A stretch of 41,758 nucleotides of DNA from Methylophilales bacterium (GCA_021414145.1 JAIOOY010000080.1:1-41758); one strand, 5' to 3'; counted from the first letter of the stretch, positions 11,584 to 22,583 are shown. Made by a program: numbers and translations. The notes: generated by a model from the sequence alone, not told the origin.

Positions 11584-13269
11584 ATGCACTTGCTGCGACT
11601 ACGCCCCCTACTGATTGCAAGCTCTTCCATCCTTTTGGCTCTCTCTGCAAGCCCGATACTGGCTGCAGAACCGGCAGCAGAAGCCGTTCCTGAAATACAA
11701 GTACCCCCAGCACCAAAATTCGATATTTCAGAGTTCAAGATAGAAGGCAACACCCTGATCTCTACTGAAGAACTACAAGCATTGGTGCAACCCCACACCG
11801 GCAAGCAAAAGGACTTTGGTGATGTGCAGCAAGCGCTGGAAGCAGTGCAAGATGCATACATCGACCTTGGCTACAATGCGGTACGCGTTAACTTACCAGA
11901 GCAGGAACTGGAACAAGGGGTTATATCGCTCAAGGTCATTGAGCAAAAAATCAGCAGCATCAAAGTAGAAGGCAATACGGTTTACAGCACAGAAAACGCT
12001 CTGAGCGCTGTGCCTTCACTCAAAGAAGGCGAAAGTCCCAACATCAAGAAAATCGGTAGTACTCTTAAAATAGCCAACGAAAACCCGACCAAGCAAACTG
12101 CAGTTCTATTTACCGATAGCGAAACCCAAGAAAACACCGTTGAAGCCTTGGTCAAGGTGATAGACGAAAAAGCATGGAAGGCCTTTATCACCCTAGACAA
12201 CACCGGCACTCGTGAAAGCGGTCACGGGCGTGTAAGCTTTGGTTACCAGAACTTCAATATGTTCGGCACTGACCAGCGCCTCACTGCGCAATACATCACC
12301 ACGCCGCACTATCCGCAACATTTTTTCGATGCTGACCATGACGTGCAAATTTTTGCCTTGGCCTACACCATTCCGCTCTACACCTTGGGTTACACGGGCG
12401 CTGCTGCTGGCGACAGCATAGACTTGATCGGATCGTACTCTAACACCACTTCCTCCAGCCCGACCAATGTGGCTTTCCTGGGCGCGATTAGCGGCAATGG
12501 CTTGGTGTTAGGTTTGCATTACAACCATCCATTGCCCAAGTTGAAAGACTATGAGCAGAAAATCACTTTCACCTTTGACAATCGCGACACGCGTCCTCCA
12601 AGCTCTTCAGCATTGGGACCGCTGACTACTGGTGTTAGCACCACTCCACTAGGCTTGACTTACACCTCAACTTGGTCGCCCGAAGGGCAACAGTTATCGC
12701 TCAGCGCTTCTGGAGTAGTAAACTGGGCTGGTTTTGACAAAAACGGCCACAACGATGCTTTTGTTCCATTCTTGGCGGATAGCGACTTCACCAAATTCAA
12801 TTTGAACTTGGATTACCTGCGTCAACTACCTATGGATTGGCAACTCCACGCAGTGTTCAACCTGCAACACACCGACGACCATCTGGTATCAATTGAGCAA
12901 TTCCGTGCTGGTGGCGCTGATACGGTGCGTGGCTTTCACGAAAGTGCAGCCTCAGCCGACAAAGGCTATCGCGCGACTCTGGAAGCCATCACCCCAGATG
13001 TGGGCAAGAAAATTAGTGAAAACCTCTCTCTGCGCGGCGTGCTTTTTATAGACCGCGCATACCTCTCCAATAATGATGACACCACAGGTGTCAACGATGG
13101 CACCAAATTCTCTATTGGTAGTTTAGGTGCTGGCTTACGTTTAAGCTATGGCAAACACGTTGTTGGCCGCGTAGATTTGGCTAACGTCCTTTCAGGGGAC
13201 AAGGACGCTGGTGGCACTCAAGCGAGTGGCGACAAATACGTCCATGGCAGTATCGGTTATACGTGGTAA
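11584..13269 (+). CDS. TpsB outer-membrane transporter (ShlB/FhaC/HecB family)
   Basis: Signal peptide, POTRA-like FKIEGNTLISTEELQALVQPHTGKQKDFGDVQQALEAVQDAYIDLGY and second POTRA, beta-barrel with GGADTVRGFHE motif, C-terminal aromatic residue (GYTW). Confidence 0.95.
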   Translation: MHLLRLRPLLIASSSILLALSASPILAAEPAAEAVPEIQVPPAPKFDISEFKIEGNTLISTEELQALVQPHTGKQKDFGDVQQALEAVQDAYIDLGYNAVRVNLPEQELEQGVISLKVIEQKISSIKVEGNTVYSTENALSAVPSLKEGESPNIKKIGSTLKIANENPTKQTAVLFTDSETQENTVEALVKVIDEKAWKAFITLDNTGTRESGHGRVSFGYQNFNMFGTDQRLTAQYITTPHYPQHFFDADHDVQIFALAYTIPLYTLGYTGAAAGDSIDLIGSYSNTTSSSPTNVAFLGAISGNGLVLGLHYNHPLPKLKDYEQKITFTFDNRDTRPPSSSALGPLTTGVSTTPLGLTYTSTWSPEGQQLSLSASGVVNWAGFDKNGHNDAFVPFLADSDFTKFNLNLDYLRQLPMDWQLHAVFNLQHTDDHLVSIEQFRAGGADTVRGFHESAASADKGYRATLEAITPDVGKKISENLSLRGVLFIDRAYLSNNDDTTGVNDGTKFSIGSLGAGLRLSYGKHVVGRVDLANVLSGDKDAGGTQASGDKYVHGSIGYTW

Positions 13270-13299
13270 TAAATCACCTAAGTCGCGGTAATAAATCAC
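13265..13299 (+). repeat. 13-bp direct repeat GGTAATAAATCAC, period 22 bp
   Basis: GGTAATAAATCAC at 13265-13277 and again at 13287-13299; the first copy spans the tpsB stop codon. Confidence 0.85.
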
Positions 13300-13381
13300 A
13301 GTTTAACTACTCAATTCACGGTATCTTTAGCCGTAATCGGAATACAAGTGTGACAAGCAAAATTTGTTAAGGAGCTTCAAC

Positions 13382-16111
13382 ATGAATACTCAAGCCAACA
13401 CTAAAACCAAGACACATTCAGGCACCAACTTACGCCAGAAGGTCTTGCACATTGCGGTGGCCTCCTGCTTTTCAGTCGTGCCGGGCTACGCCCTAGCGCA
13501 AGGTGCCACCGCCGTGGCTACTAGCGGTACAGTGTCACAATCCGTCAACGGCAACACCCTCACCGTCAACACCAGCAACAACGCCATCCTGAAATGGCCG
13601 AGCTTCAACATCCTGAACGGTGAAACGGTACGCTTCAATATCGCCAATGCGGGTGCCGTGTTAAATCGCGTCAGTGCCAATGGTGGTATGTCACAGATTC
13701 TAGGTACCCTCTCCTCTAATGGTAAAGTTTTCCTCATTAACCCTGCTGGGGTGATGATTGGTGCAGGTGCAAAAATTAATACCGCAGGCTTTGTGGCCTC
13801 CAGCCTGAACATGATGGATGCTGATTTCAAGAATGGCAAGATGCGCTTCAATGCTGACACCCTTTCTGCAGGGAAAGTCACCAATGCTGGGCAAATTGCC
13901 ACCCCCAACGGTGGCTTTGTCTATCTAATTGCTCCGCAAGTAGAAAACAGCGGCGTAATTTCCACACCTTCCGGCGAGGCGATTCTGGCCGCCGGACATT
14001 CGGTTGAACTGGTAGATTCCTCCGACCCATCCATGCGCGTCAAAGTCAGCGCCCAAAGCCAAGACGTGAGTCTGTCGCAAATGGTAGTGAACAACGGCGG
14101 CAACATCTTCTCTGTGTTGAATAGCGGCAAGGTTTCCGCCAACACTGCAGTAGTTGGCAAAAATGGCAAGATACAGTTCCGCTCCGCAGATAAACTGGAA
14201 ACCACCGCGACTTCTGTCATCGAAGTCAAGGGTACCAAAACTCTGGATGGTGGCCATTTCCGTGGCTTTGCCGATGGTAGTGGCTCTTATAAAGGTAGCA
14301 TCAATGCCTCTGGCCGTAACGGTGGCTTTATTGAAACTTCGGCCGCCTTTCTGGACATCGCCGGCATCTCTGTTCGTGGCAACGCATTGAGCAGCTCTGG
14401 ACATGGTGGCAAGTGGTTGCTGGATCCTTATAACTTCACCATCCATGCAACCGAAGCAAGCCATATCAATGATGCATTGAATATTGGTGGTGTGGATGTG
14501 ACGATTGATACCGGTTCGGGTACTTTCTCGGCGGGATGTTGTTATGGTGGCGGCTCAGGAACCCTCGGCCTTGGCAACATCACCCTTGCAGCGGATGCGC
14601 ACATCCTTAAGAACGCAAGTGGCAGTAACAACCTTAATTTAGATGCCGATAACAGAATCGATATTCTGGGAACCATAGACGACACTGCGGCAAACCACCT
14701 CACCGTGAACATGCACGCAGGTCAGAATCGCGGATACGGCGGCACTACCCTGTTACCCGGCGTGTTCTTTGCTGCGTCCAGCGTGGTGAACGTGCATGGT
14801 GATGTGAATATCGAAACCAATAGTGGCAATGTCGTGTTCAATGGTGCGCATATTACGGCGTATCAAATTGACGTATTTAACCATAATGGAAATATTCTGG
14901 GCACAGGCGACCACCTGCTCACGGGTACCAACAGCGTAGTGCTGAATGCCGATAGTAATGGTAATGTTGGAACGGATTCAAATGCACTCCGTGTTGATAC
15001 CCCATTCCTTGATGTAGGCCTATCCTCAAGTACTGAAGATGCGTTTGTGATTGATACAGGCGTATTGGACTCAGCTGAAATCAAAGTGAACAATTTCGTC
15101 GACCTCGACCTTTCTGCCGGAGTAGCAGCTTATGGAGGCATAGAAATCACCGCTCAAGACGCATTAGTACACAGTGCTGGCAATCTGGTACTAGATGACT
15201 TCACGATAGACTTCTACGGCGGCGCTAGCAGCGAATTTGTCGTGGCGGCACCCAATATCAGTATGGATAACAGTTCACACATACGGGATTATTATGGTGC
15301 GAGCTTCTTGGGGATTTTTGCCCAGAATCTCACCCTGGATAACAATAGTTATATATATGGCAAAGACGTTGCCATCAACTACGTCAAGGATCTCACCGAG
15401 GTGGGCAACTCTGCGACCGACGTGGCCACTTTCCTCACCTTCGCCAAGAATGGCAGCGTCAATATCAATGCCAATAGCTATATTGAGGGCGACAGAATAG
15501 GCATTATCACCGGCGATCTCAACATCAATGCAGCTGGCTATGGCAGTAGCAAGATCATAGCTAACGACACGGTGGATTTTCTGGTAGCCCGTGACATGAC
15601 GATCAACGGAAGTGACAGTGGTTCCGGCCACGCTTACCTACAGGTCGGCGACGAGGCCTTCCTTACTATCGGCGGACAGTTGAAATTGAACTCCGGCGCT
15701 GGCTATGGGGGCGCAGCTTTTGTTGATGTAAACAGCCAAGCCACTCTGTTCATGGATTTTGTTCGCTCGACCCCTGCACAAGATGGCATCCTGATTGACG
15801 GTGTCCTGAGAGACGGCAGTGCAGGGAGCCCGTTCCAGTCTGCGTTAAACTCAAGCACTGGCCTGTTTGTAATGAGTGATCCGGGTGTCATTGGTGAAAA
15901 TACCTTTGTGCAGTACCACCTTGTGCCAACCAAAGATGCGGCGAAAAAGGCAACTACCGATACCGCCAAGAATCTGGACAAGGCCTTCTCCGACCCAATC
16001 GCCTCAACAGCTGCCGCCGCTAACTTCTTTGGCGGTGAGGATGAAGAATCCGATGACGATGGCAAAGGTGGTAAAAAAGACAAGAAAGATCCACCCAAAC
16101 AGTGTAGTTAA
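13382..16111 (+). CDS. TpsA exoprotein, filamentous haemagglutinin N-terminal (TPS) domain
   Basis: Extended signal peptide (KVLHIAVASCFSVVPGYALAQ), haemagglutination-activity domain (AILKWPSFNILNGETVRFN...SQILGTLSSNGKVFLINPAGVMIGAGAKINTAGFVASSLNM); AAGGAG SD upstream of ATG 13382. Confidence 0.94.
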   Translation: MNTQANTKTKTHSGTNLRQKVLHIAVASCFSVVPGYALAQGATAVATSGTVSQSVNGNTLTVNTSNNAILKWPSFNILNGETVRFNIANAGAVLNRVSANGGMSQILGTLSSNGKVFLINPAGVMIGAGAKINTAGFVASSLNMMDADFKNGKMRFNADTLSAGKVTNAGQIATPNGGFVYLIAPQVENSGVISTPSGEAILAAGHSVELVDSSDPSMRVKVSAQSQDVSLSQMVVNNGGNIFSVLNSGKVSANTAVVGKNGKIQFRSADKLETTATSVIEVKGTKTLDGGHFRGFADGSGSYKGSINASGRNGGFIETSAAFLDIAGISVRGNALSSSGHGGKWLLDPYNFTIHATEASHINDALNIGGVDVTIDTGSGTFSAGCCYGGGSGTLGLGNITLAADAHILKNASGSNNLNLDADNRIDILGTIDDTAANHLTVNMHAGQNRGYGGTTLLPGVFFAASSVVNVHGDVNIETNSGNVVFNGAHITAYQIDVFNHNGNILGTGDHLLTGTNSVVLNADSNGNVGTDSNALRVDTPFLDVGLSSSTEDAFVIDTGVLDSAEIKVNNFVDLDLSAGVAAYGGIEITAQDALVHSAGNLVLDDFTIDFYGGASSEFVVAAPNISMDNSSHIRDYYGASFLGIFAQNLTLDNNSYIYGKDVAINYVKDLTEVGNSATDVATFLTFAKNGSVNINANSYIEGDRIGIITGDLNINAAGYGSSKIIANDTVDFLVARDMTINGSDSGSGHAYLQVGDEAFLTIGGQLKLNSGAGYGGAAFVDVNSQATLFMDFVRSTPAQDGILIDGVLRDGSAGSPFQSALNSSTGLFVMSDPGVIGENTFVQYHLVPTKDAAKKATTDTAKNLDKAFSDPIASTAAAANFFGGEDEESDDDGKGGKKDKKDPPKQCS

Positions 16112-16150
16112 TTCAATAACAACACCAGAATCTGTTATTAAAGGAAACAC

Positions 16151-16846
16151 ATGATGAAAACATATGCCTCTATAGCAACATTGACCGCTCTCTTGCTGAG
16201 CTTGGTTGCCCCGCAACTGGCGAATGCAGCAGGTGCCGCGGTGATAAAAAACCTGAGTGGCGCAGTATCTGCACAACGCGCGGATGGTAGTGTGCGCGCC
16301 TTAGGCAAGAACTCCGAGCTAGAGGTGGGCGAAGTGATCACCACCGCTAAAGGCAGCTATGCCAGCGTCAAGTTCACCGATGGCGGCGAGTTGACTTTAC
16401 AACCGGACACCACCGTCAAGATAGACCAATATGGCTTTGATGAAGCCAAGCCAAAGGAAGACAGCTTGGTATTCAGTCTAGTCAAGGGTGGTTTGCGCAG
16501 CATCACCGGCCTAGTGGGCAAGCGCGGCAACCGCGATGCCTACAAGCTCAACACCGAGACCGCCACCATCGGTATCCGAGGCACAGACTATCGGGCCGCC
16601 TACTGCAATGGTAACTGTGGAAAAAACACTAACGGCTTGTACTTGAGCGTCATCAGCGGCATCATCAATGCCAAGAATGCCGCGGGCGATGTGGATTTTT
16701 CCGCTGGAACGTTCGGTTTCGTCTCTTCCAAGACGATACTGCCGGTCAACCTGCCAAACAAACCAGGTGGTGTTCCCGGTGTTGGTGATAAAGACAAGGG
16801 CAAGGGTGACACCAGCGGTTCTGGCTGCTATACCAGCGGAGCTTAG
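16151..16846 (+). CDS. Exported FecR-domain protein
   Basis: Signal peptide MMKTYASIATLTALLLSLVAPQLANA, then GAVSAQRADGSVRALGKNSELEVGEVITTAKGSYASVKFTDGGELTLQPDTTVKID and ATIGIRGTDY. Confidence 0.88.
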   Translation: MMKTYASIATLTALLLSLVAPQLANAAGAAVIKNLSGAVSAQRADGSVRALGKNSELEVGEVITTAKGSYASVKFTDGGELTLQPDTTVKIDQYGFDEAKPKEDSLVFSLVKGGLRSITGLVGKRGNRDAYKLNTETATIGIRGTDYRAAYCNGNCGKNTNGLYLSVISGIINAKNAAGDVDFSAGTFGFVSSKTILPVNLPNKPGGVPGVGDKDKGKGDTSGSGCYTSGA

Positions 16847-16863
16847 TACCTTCGGTAAAATAT

Positions 16864-16890
16864 AAAAAAGGGGCTTGAAGCCCCTTTTTT
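16864..16890. terminator. Bidirectional rho-independent terminator between the FecR gene (+) and lolA (-)
   Basis: AAAAAAGGGGCTTGAAGCCCCTTTTTT: GGGGC/GCCCC stem flanked by A and T tracts, in a convergent intergenic space. Confidence 0.92.
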
Positions 16891-16912
16891 ATTGCGTATT
16901 AATTATCTAATC

Positions 16913-17524
16913 CTAGTCCCCTACCACATCAACCCCGGCGGGCGGTTTGAAATTGAATAACTTGGGTGACAGCTTGGGGTTGCGTTCCAGATTGATAAAC
17001 TCCACCACCGTGGTTTGGTTGAAATTGTCGTGCAGTTCCATCTCGGCCAGTTGCTCACCCTTGAAGCCCAGCAAGACCTTTTCAAATCCACCGTCCTTAT
17101 CTTTGGGGGTTGCTTCTACCCATTCCAGATCATTTTGCTTGCCAATGTCTTTGAGGTCAAAAATCTTCTCGACCTCAAGATTACCTGCCAGCAATGCCGC
17201 CGGGCTGGAACCTAGAATCTTGTCCAGGGTACGTACCGTGACTTGACTCAACTCAGGGTCGTACAGCCATACTTTTTTTCCGTCTCCAATAATCAACTGT
17301 ACATAGGGCTTCTGGTAATCCCAGCGAAACCTGCCAGGGCGCAACAACTGCATCACCCCGCTCACCTCCTGCACCTTGCGCCCGCTCTTATCCAATACTG
17401 TCTGTTTGAACTGTGCCTTCATGGCGGGAGTGGATTGGTAGAAAGCCTTGAGACGCTGCACAGGGTCGGCGTGAGCCTGACCAACAAACAACAAACTTAT
17501 CACCAGTAATTTTCTAAACATCAT
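16913..17524 (-). CDS. lolA: Outer-membrane lipoprotein carrier protein LolA
   Basis: Signal peptide; RLKAFYQSTPAMKAQFKQTVLDKSGRKVQEVSGVMQLLRPGRFRWDYQKPYVQLIIGDGKKVWLYDPEL. Confidence 0.96.
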   Translation of the reverse strand: MMFRKLLVISLLFVGQAHADPVQRLKAFYQSTPAMKAQFKQTVLDKSGRKVQEVSGVMQLLRPGRFRWDYQKPYVQLIIGDGKKVWLYDPELSQVTVRTLDKILGSSPAALLAGNLEVEKIFDLKDIGKQNDLEWVEATPKDKDGGFEKVLLGFKGEQLAEMELHDNFNQTTVVEFINLERNPKLSPKLFNFKPPAGVDVVGD

Positions 17525-19809
17525 TATTCTGCTGGGGAATTGACCAGCACTTCGCGATTACCATTGGACTGCATGGCAGATACCAGCCCCGCACGTTCCA
17601 TGTCTTCTATCAGCCGTGCTGCGCGGTTGTAGCCTATGCGTAGGTGACGTTGCACCGATGAGATAGAAGCGCGGCGTGACTTCATCACGATGGCAACAGC
17701 TTCGTCGTATAGCGGGTCGGCTTCACCGCCACTCTCCAGTGCCTCGCCACCTTCACTGCCCTCTTCCGCACCAGTCAATATGCCTTCGATATAGTTGGGT
17801 TCACCAGCTTGCGCCTTGAGGTATTCCACCACGCGATGCACTTCGCTGTCACTCACAAATGCACCGTGTACGCGCGTAGGGTAGCCACCACCCGGAGGCT
17901 GGTACAGCATATCCCCTTGACCAAGCAAGGCTTCTGCCCCCATTTGGTCGAGGATGGTGCGCGAATCTATCTTGCTAGAAACCTGAAAAGCGATTCTGGT
18001 TGGAATGTTTGCCTTGATCAAGCCAGTAATTACGTCTACCGAAGGACGCTGGGTAGCGAGAATAAGGTGGATACCCGCCGCACGCGCTTTTTGCGCTAGG
18101 CGTGCGATAAGTTCTTCCACCTTTTTACCCACCACCATCATCATGTCGGCGAGTTCGTCTATCACCACGACTATCATGGGCAAGTCTTCCAGTGGTTCCG
18201 GATTGTCTGGCGTGAGCGAAAACGGGTTGGTCCATGGAGTGCCACTCTTGCGTGCTTCGCGTACTTTTTGGTTGTACCCGGCCAAATTCCTCACGCCCAA
18301 GGTGGACATCAGCTTGTAGCGCTTTTCCATCTCCGCGACACACCAGTTGAGTGCATTAGCGGCTTGGCGCATATCGGTCACCACTGGTGCAAGCAGGTGT
18401 GGGATACCTTCATATACCGAGAGTTCCAACATTTTGGGATCTACTAGAATCAACCTGACCTGACTAGCGTCGGCTTTGTATAACAGGCTCAGGATCATGG
18501 CATTGATGGCGACAGACTTGCCCGACCCCGTCGTTCCCGCCACCAGCACATGCGGCATTTTGGCAAGGTCAGCCACCGAAGAATTGCCGGAGATATCCTT
18601 ACCCAGCGCCATGGTCAGCGGCGAGTGCATATCGGCATAGGCTTGGCTACCCAGAATCTCGGACAGGCTTACGGTTTGGCGTTTGGGATTAGGAATCTCC
18701 AGCGCCATGCAACTTTTACCGGGAATGGTCTCCACCACGCGCACGCTGGTCACCGACAGTGCGCGCGCTAAATCTTTGGCCAGATTGGTAATCTGGCTGC
18801 CCTTGACGCCCGCCGCCGGTTCAAACTCGTAGCGCGTAATCACTGGGCCAGGTAGCGCGGCGAGAACCTTCACTTCGATGTTGAAGTCCATCAGCTTGCG
18901 TTCTATCAGGCGTGATGTAAATTCCAGCGTCTCTTCACTCAGCACTTCCACGACGGTTTGTGGTTTATCTAGCAGGTGCAGCGGTGGCAAAGGCGAGTCT
19001 GGTAAGGTATCAAATAGAGGATTTTGCCGCTCTTTGTCTATACGATCACTCTTGGGAACTTCCAACACTGGCGCTGCGATTACCACCGGCGGCCGGTCTT
19101 CCACGCGTTTACGTTCTTCTTCCACAAACTCTTCACGTTGCTGCTCGGCCATCTGGCCCAGCTTGCGATCCTGCCAGTCCTGCCAACTATTTTTGATGAA
19201 GAAATACGTCCATTCCAAGCCACCACCCAGCTTCTCAACGATGGTGAGCCAAGACACACCAGTAAACAAACTAAAGCCGACGGCGAAAGCCAGCAATAAA
19301 CCCAAAGTGCCACCAGCAAATCCCAACATCTGCAATACGCCGCCATCTACGACCTCACCCAGCATACCGCCCGGCGCTAATGGCAGCGCCGCATGCAAAC
19401 TCTTTAGGTGTGAGGCTTCCAATGCTGATGAAGAGGCTAGCAGCAGCGCAAAACCGCACCAATGGAAAAATGCCATCGGCTTATCCACTATGCTCACATT
19501 TTCCAGGCTCTTGTATGCCCACCACGCGCTCATCAGCACCATAGTAACTAACCACCAAGCCGAGAGACCGAAGAGGTAAAGCAGAATATCGGATGCATAT
19601 GCCCCCAATATCCCTCCAAAATTGTGGATGGCCGTGTTATCGCTACTGTGCGACCAGCCGGGATCAGCAGGATTGAATGTATATAGAATAGCCGCTAAGA
19701 ACAAGGCCGCAGCCACTTGCGCCAACCATTTAGACTCTCGCAGCAGCTTGGCTGAGCGCTCTGTGTTGCGAGTATTCGTCGTCGTGGCAGGTGTTTTGTT
19801 GAAAAACAT
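17524..19809 (-). CDS. ftsK: DNA translocase FtsK
   Basis: N-terminal TM segments; [29 protein letters not shown] Walker [17 protein letters not shown]-terminal gamma winged helix ([28 protein letters not shown]). Confidence 0.98.
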   Translation of the reverse strand: MFFNKTPATTTNTRNTERSAKLLRESKWLAQVAAALFLAAILYTFNPADPGWSHSSDNTAIHNFGGILGAYASDILLYLFGLSAWWLVTMVLMSAWWAYKSLENVSIVDKPMAFFHWCGFALLLASSSALEASHLKSLHAALPLAPGGMLGEVVDGGVLQMLGFAGGTLGLLLAFAVGFSLFTGVSWLTIVEKLGGGLEWTYFFIKNSWQDWQDRKLGQMAEQQREEFVEEERKRVEDRPPVVIAAPVLEVPKSDRIDKERQNPLFDTLPDSPLPPLHLLDKPQTVVEVLSEETLEFTSRLIERKLMDFNIEVKVLAALPGPVITRYEFEPAAGVKGSQITNLAKDLARALSVTSVRVVETIPGKSCMALEIPNPKRQTVSLSEILGSQAYADMHSPLTMALGKDISGNSSVADLAKMPHVLVAGTTGSGKSVAINAMILSLLYKADASQVRLILVDPKMLELSVYEGIPHLLAPVVTDMRQAANALNWCVAEMEKRYKLMSTLGVRNLAGYNQKVREARKSGTPWTNPFSLTPDNPEPLEDLPMIVVVIDELADMMMVVGKKVEELIARLAQKARAAGIHLILATQRPSVDVITGLIKANIPTRIAFQVSSKIDSRTILDQMGAEALLGQGDMLYQPPGGGYPTRVHGAFVSDSEVHRVVEYLKAQAGEPNYIEGILTGAEEGSEGGEALESGGEADPLYDEAVAIVMKSRRASISSVQRHLRIGYNRAARLIEDMERAGLVSAMQSNGNREVLVNSPAE

Positions 19810-19910
19810 ATTGATGTTGGGTTTTGCCTAAACTTTAATTAACAAAATTCACCCCAATTATATCAGTGCTGTCGCCATCGCTGTCTGACAGGATGGTGCC
19901 TTTCGGTTAA

Positions 19911-20900
<990 letters not shown>

Positions 20901-20906
20901 TCTGTC

Positions 20907-21434
20907 GTGGCGGACGATGAAACCGCGCTCTTCCGTGAAGCGGTCAAAGATGCCAAACCACTAAAGTCCACGAGGGTACTACTGCGCCCTAAGCCACCAC
21001 GTCCTATTCCACGCCAATCTATACGCGACGAGCAGCAGGCACTCAAAGACTCACTGTCTGATACCTACTACCCCGCGGATGAGATAGAAAGCGGCGAGGA
21101 GTTGCTCTACCTGCGCGAGGGACACTCCCCCGATATTTTGAAGAAACTGCGCCGTGGACACTGGGTGACACAAGCCGAGCTTGATTTGCACGGCATGCAG
21201 GTAGAGGAAGCACGTAGCTATACCGCGCAGTTCTTGAGTGAATGCAAGCGTAAAGGCGTGCGCTGTGTACGTATCATTCATGGCAAAGGTTTGGGCTCGA
21301 AAAATCGCGAACCTGTATTAAAAAATAAGCTGCGCGGCTGGTTGATACAGCGCGACGAAATCATCGCCTATTGCCAAGCGCGACGCGTGGATGGCGGTGG
21401 AGGTGCAGTATTGGTGTTACTTAAAGCTGCTTAA
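20907..21434 (+). CDS. Smr-domain protein
   Basis: [55 protein letters not shown] Smr signature; GTG start; 6-bp gap after trxB. Confidence 0.93.
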   Translation: MADDETALFREAVKDAKPLKSTRVLLRPKPPRPIPRQSIRDEQQALKDSLSDTYYPADEIESGEELLYLREGHSPDILKKLRRGHWVTQAELDLHGMQVEEARSYTAQFLSECKRKGVRCVRIIHGKGLGSKNREPVLKNKLRGWLIQRDEIIAYCQARRVDGGGGAVLVLLKAA

Positions 21435-21918
21435 ACCCAGCCACGAATTCACTTATCAGGCACACTGCTTCTGCCGCAATTCCCTCACCGCGACCCGTAA
21501 AACCTAGACGTTCAGTAGTAGTAGCCTTAACGTTAACGCACGACACATCCAGGCCTACATCTGCCGCAATAATGGTGCGCATCTTGGCAATGTGTGGTGC
21601 CAATTTAGGTGCTTCAGCAACGACAGTAGCGTCTATATTGCTTGCTTTGAAGCCTTTTTGTTTCAGTAGACTCGCCACGTGGCGCAACAACTCTCGGCTA
21701 TTGATGTCCTTGTAACGTGCGTCGGTATTGGGGAAATGTTTGCCGATGTCGCCCAAGGCTGCCGCACCCAATAACGCATCACAAATCGCGTGCAGCAGCA
21801 CGTCAGCGTCAGAATGGCCATCCAAGCCTTTATCGAACGGGATTTCCACACCACCTATGACGCATTTGCGTCCAGCAACCAGCGCGTGTACGTCAAAACC
21901 GTGGCCGATTCGTATCAA
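21421..21918 (-). CDS. ispF: 2-C-methyl-D-erythritol 2,4-cyclodiphosphate synthase
   Basis: [66 protein letters not shown]. Confidence 0.98.
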   Translation of the reverse strand: MIRIGHGFDVHALVAGRKCVIGGVEIPFDKGLDGHSDADVLLHAICDALLGAAALGDIGKHFPNTDARYKDINSRELLRHVASLLKQKGFKASNIDATVVAEAPKLAPHIAKMRTIIAADVGLDVSCVNVKATTTERLGFTGRGEGIAAEAVCLISEFVAGFKQL

Positions 21919-22583
21919 TTCATGCTCCTTAAAATAAGTTCTGCTAATGCCAAATCCTGCGGATAGGTAACTTTAAGATTACGTGCGTCACCTGTCACCA
22001 ATTTAGGTGCAAACCCCAAATGTTCGACCGCCTGTGCTTCGTCAGTGGGTGTGGCCGTGCCTAATGTTTCCAGCGCTTGCGTAAGCAGGCCATAACGGAA
22101 CATCTGCGGCGTTTGCGCCTGCCACAAGCCATCGCGCGGCACAGTATCGGCTACGCGACCACCGGCATCACCTCGCTTGAGGGTATCAGCTAATGGAAGC
22201 GCTAGCAATCCGCCAACTTTGTCCTCAGACAATACTGCAAACAAGTGGTCAAGCATGGCGTGTGTCAAGCAAGGACGAACCGCATCGTGTACGAGTACCC
22301 AGTCATCCTGTGCTAGATCAATTGCGTGTAAGGCATTCAATACAGTTGCTGCACGGGTACCACCACCACAGTGCAAAATCCGGCACTTAGGTGGAAGACT
22401 AAAGTCCTCATCGTCCGCTGCCAAAACCACCACCACCTCTGTCACTAAGTCGTGTTTGGAAAAAACCTCCAAAGTGTGTTGGATTAGAGGCTTGCCCAGC
22501 AAGGGTAGAAACTGTTTGGGGATTGCCCCACCCATACGACTACCACGCCCAGCAGCGGGAATAATGACGACTTTTTTCACCAT
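21915..22583 (-). CDS. ispD: 2-C-methyl-D-erythritol 4-phosphate cytidylyltransferase
   Basis: [52 protein letters not shown]; 4-bp overlap with ispF. Confidence 0.97.
   Translation of the reverse strand: MVKKVVIIPAAGRGSRMGGAIPKQFLPLLGKPLIQHTLEVFSKHDLVTEVVVVLAADDEDFSLPPKCRILHCGGGTRAATVLNALHAIDLAQDDWVLVHDAVRPCLTHAMLDHLFAVLSEDKVGGLLALPLADTLKRGDAGGRVADTVPRDGLWQAQTPQMFRYGLLTQALETLGTATPTDEAQAVEHLGFAPKLVTGDARNLKVTYPQDLALAELILRSMN

Noticed and set aside
13486-14464. ORFs antisense to tpsA (140, 105, 179 aa)
   Set aside because: Opposite a clear TPS domain; no independent start signals or domains.
10100-16915. Mobile element boundaries around the TPS module
   Set aside because: No transposase, integrase, tRNA gene or convincing terminal or direct repeats seen by eye at either edge.
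18878-19579. 233-aa ORF antisense to ftsK
   Set aside because: Ser-rich composition typical of antisense translation of a conserved gene; ftsK is unambiguous on the other strand.
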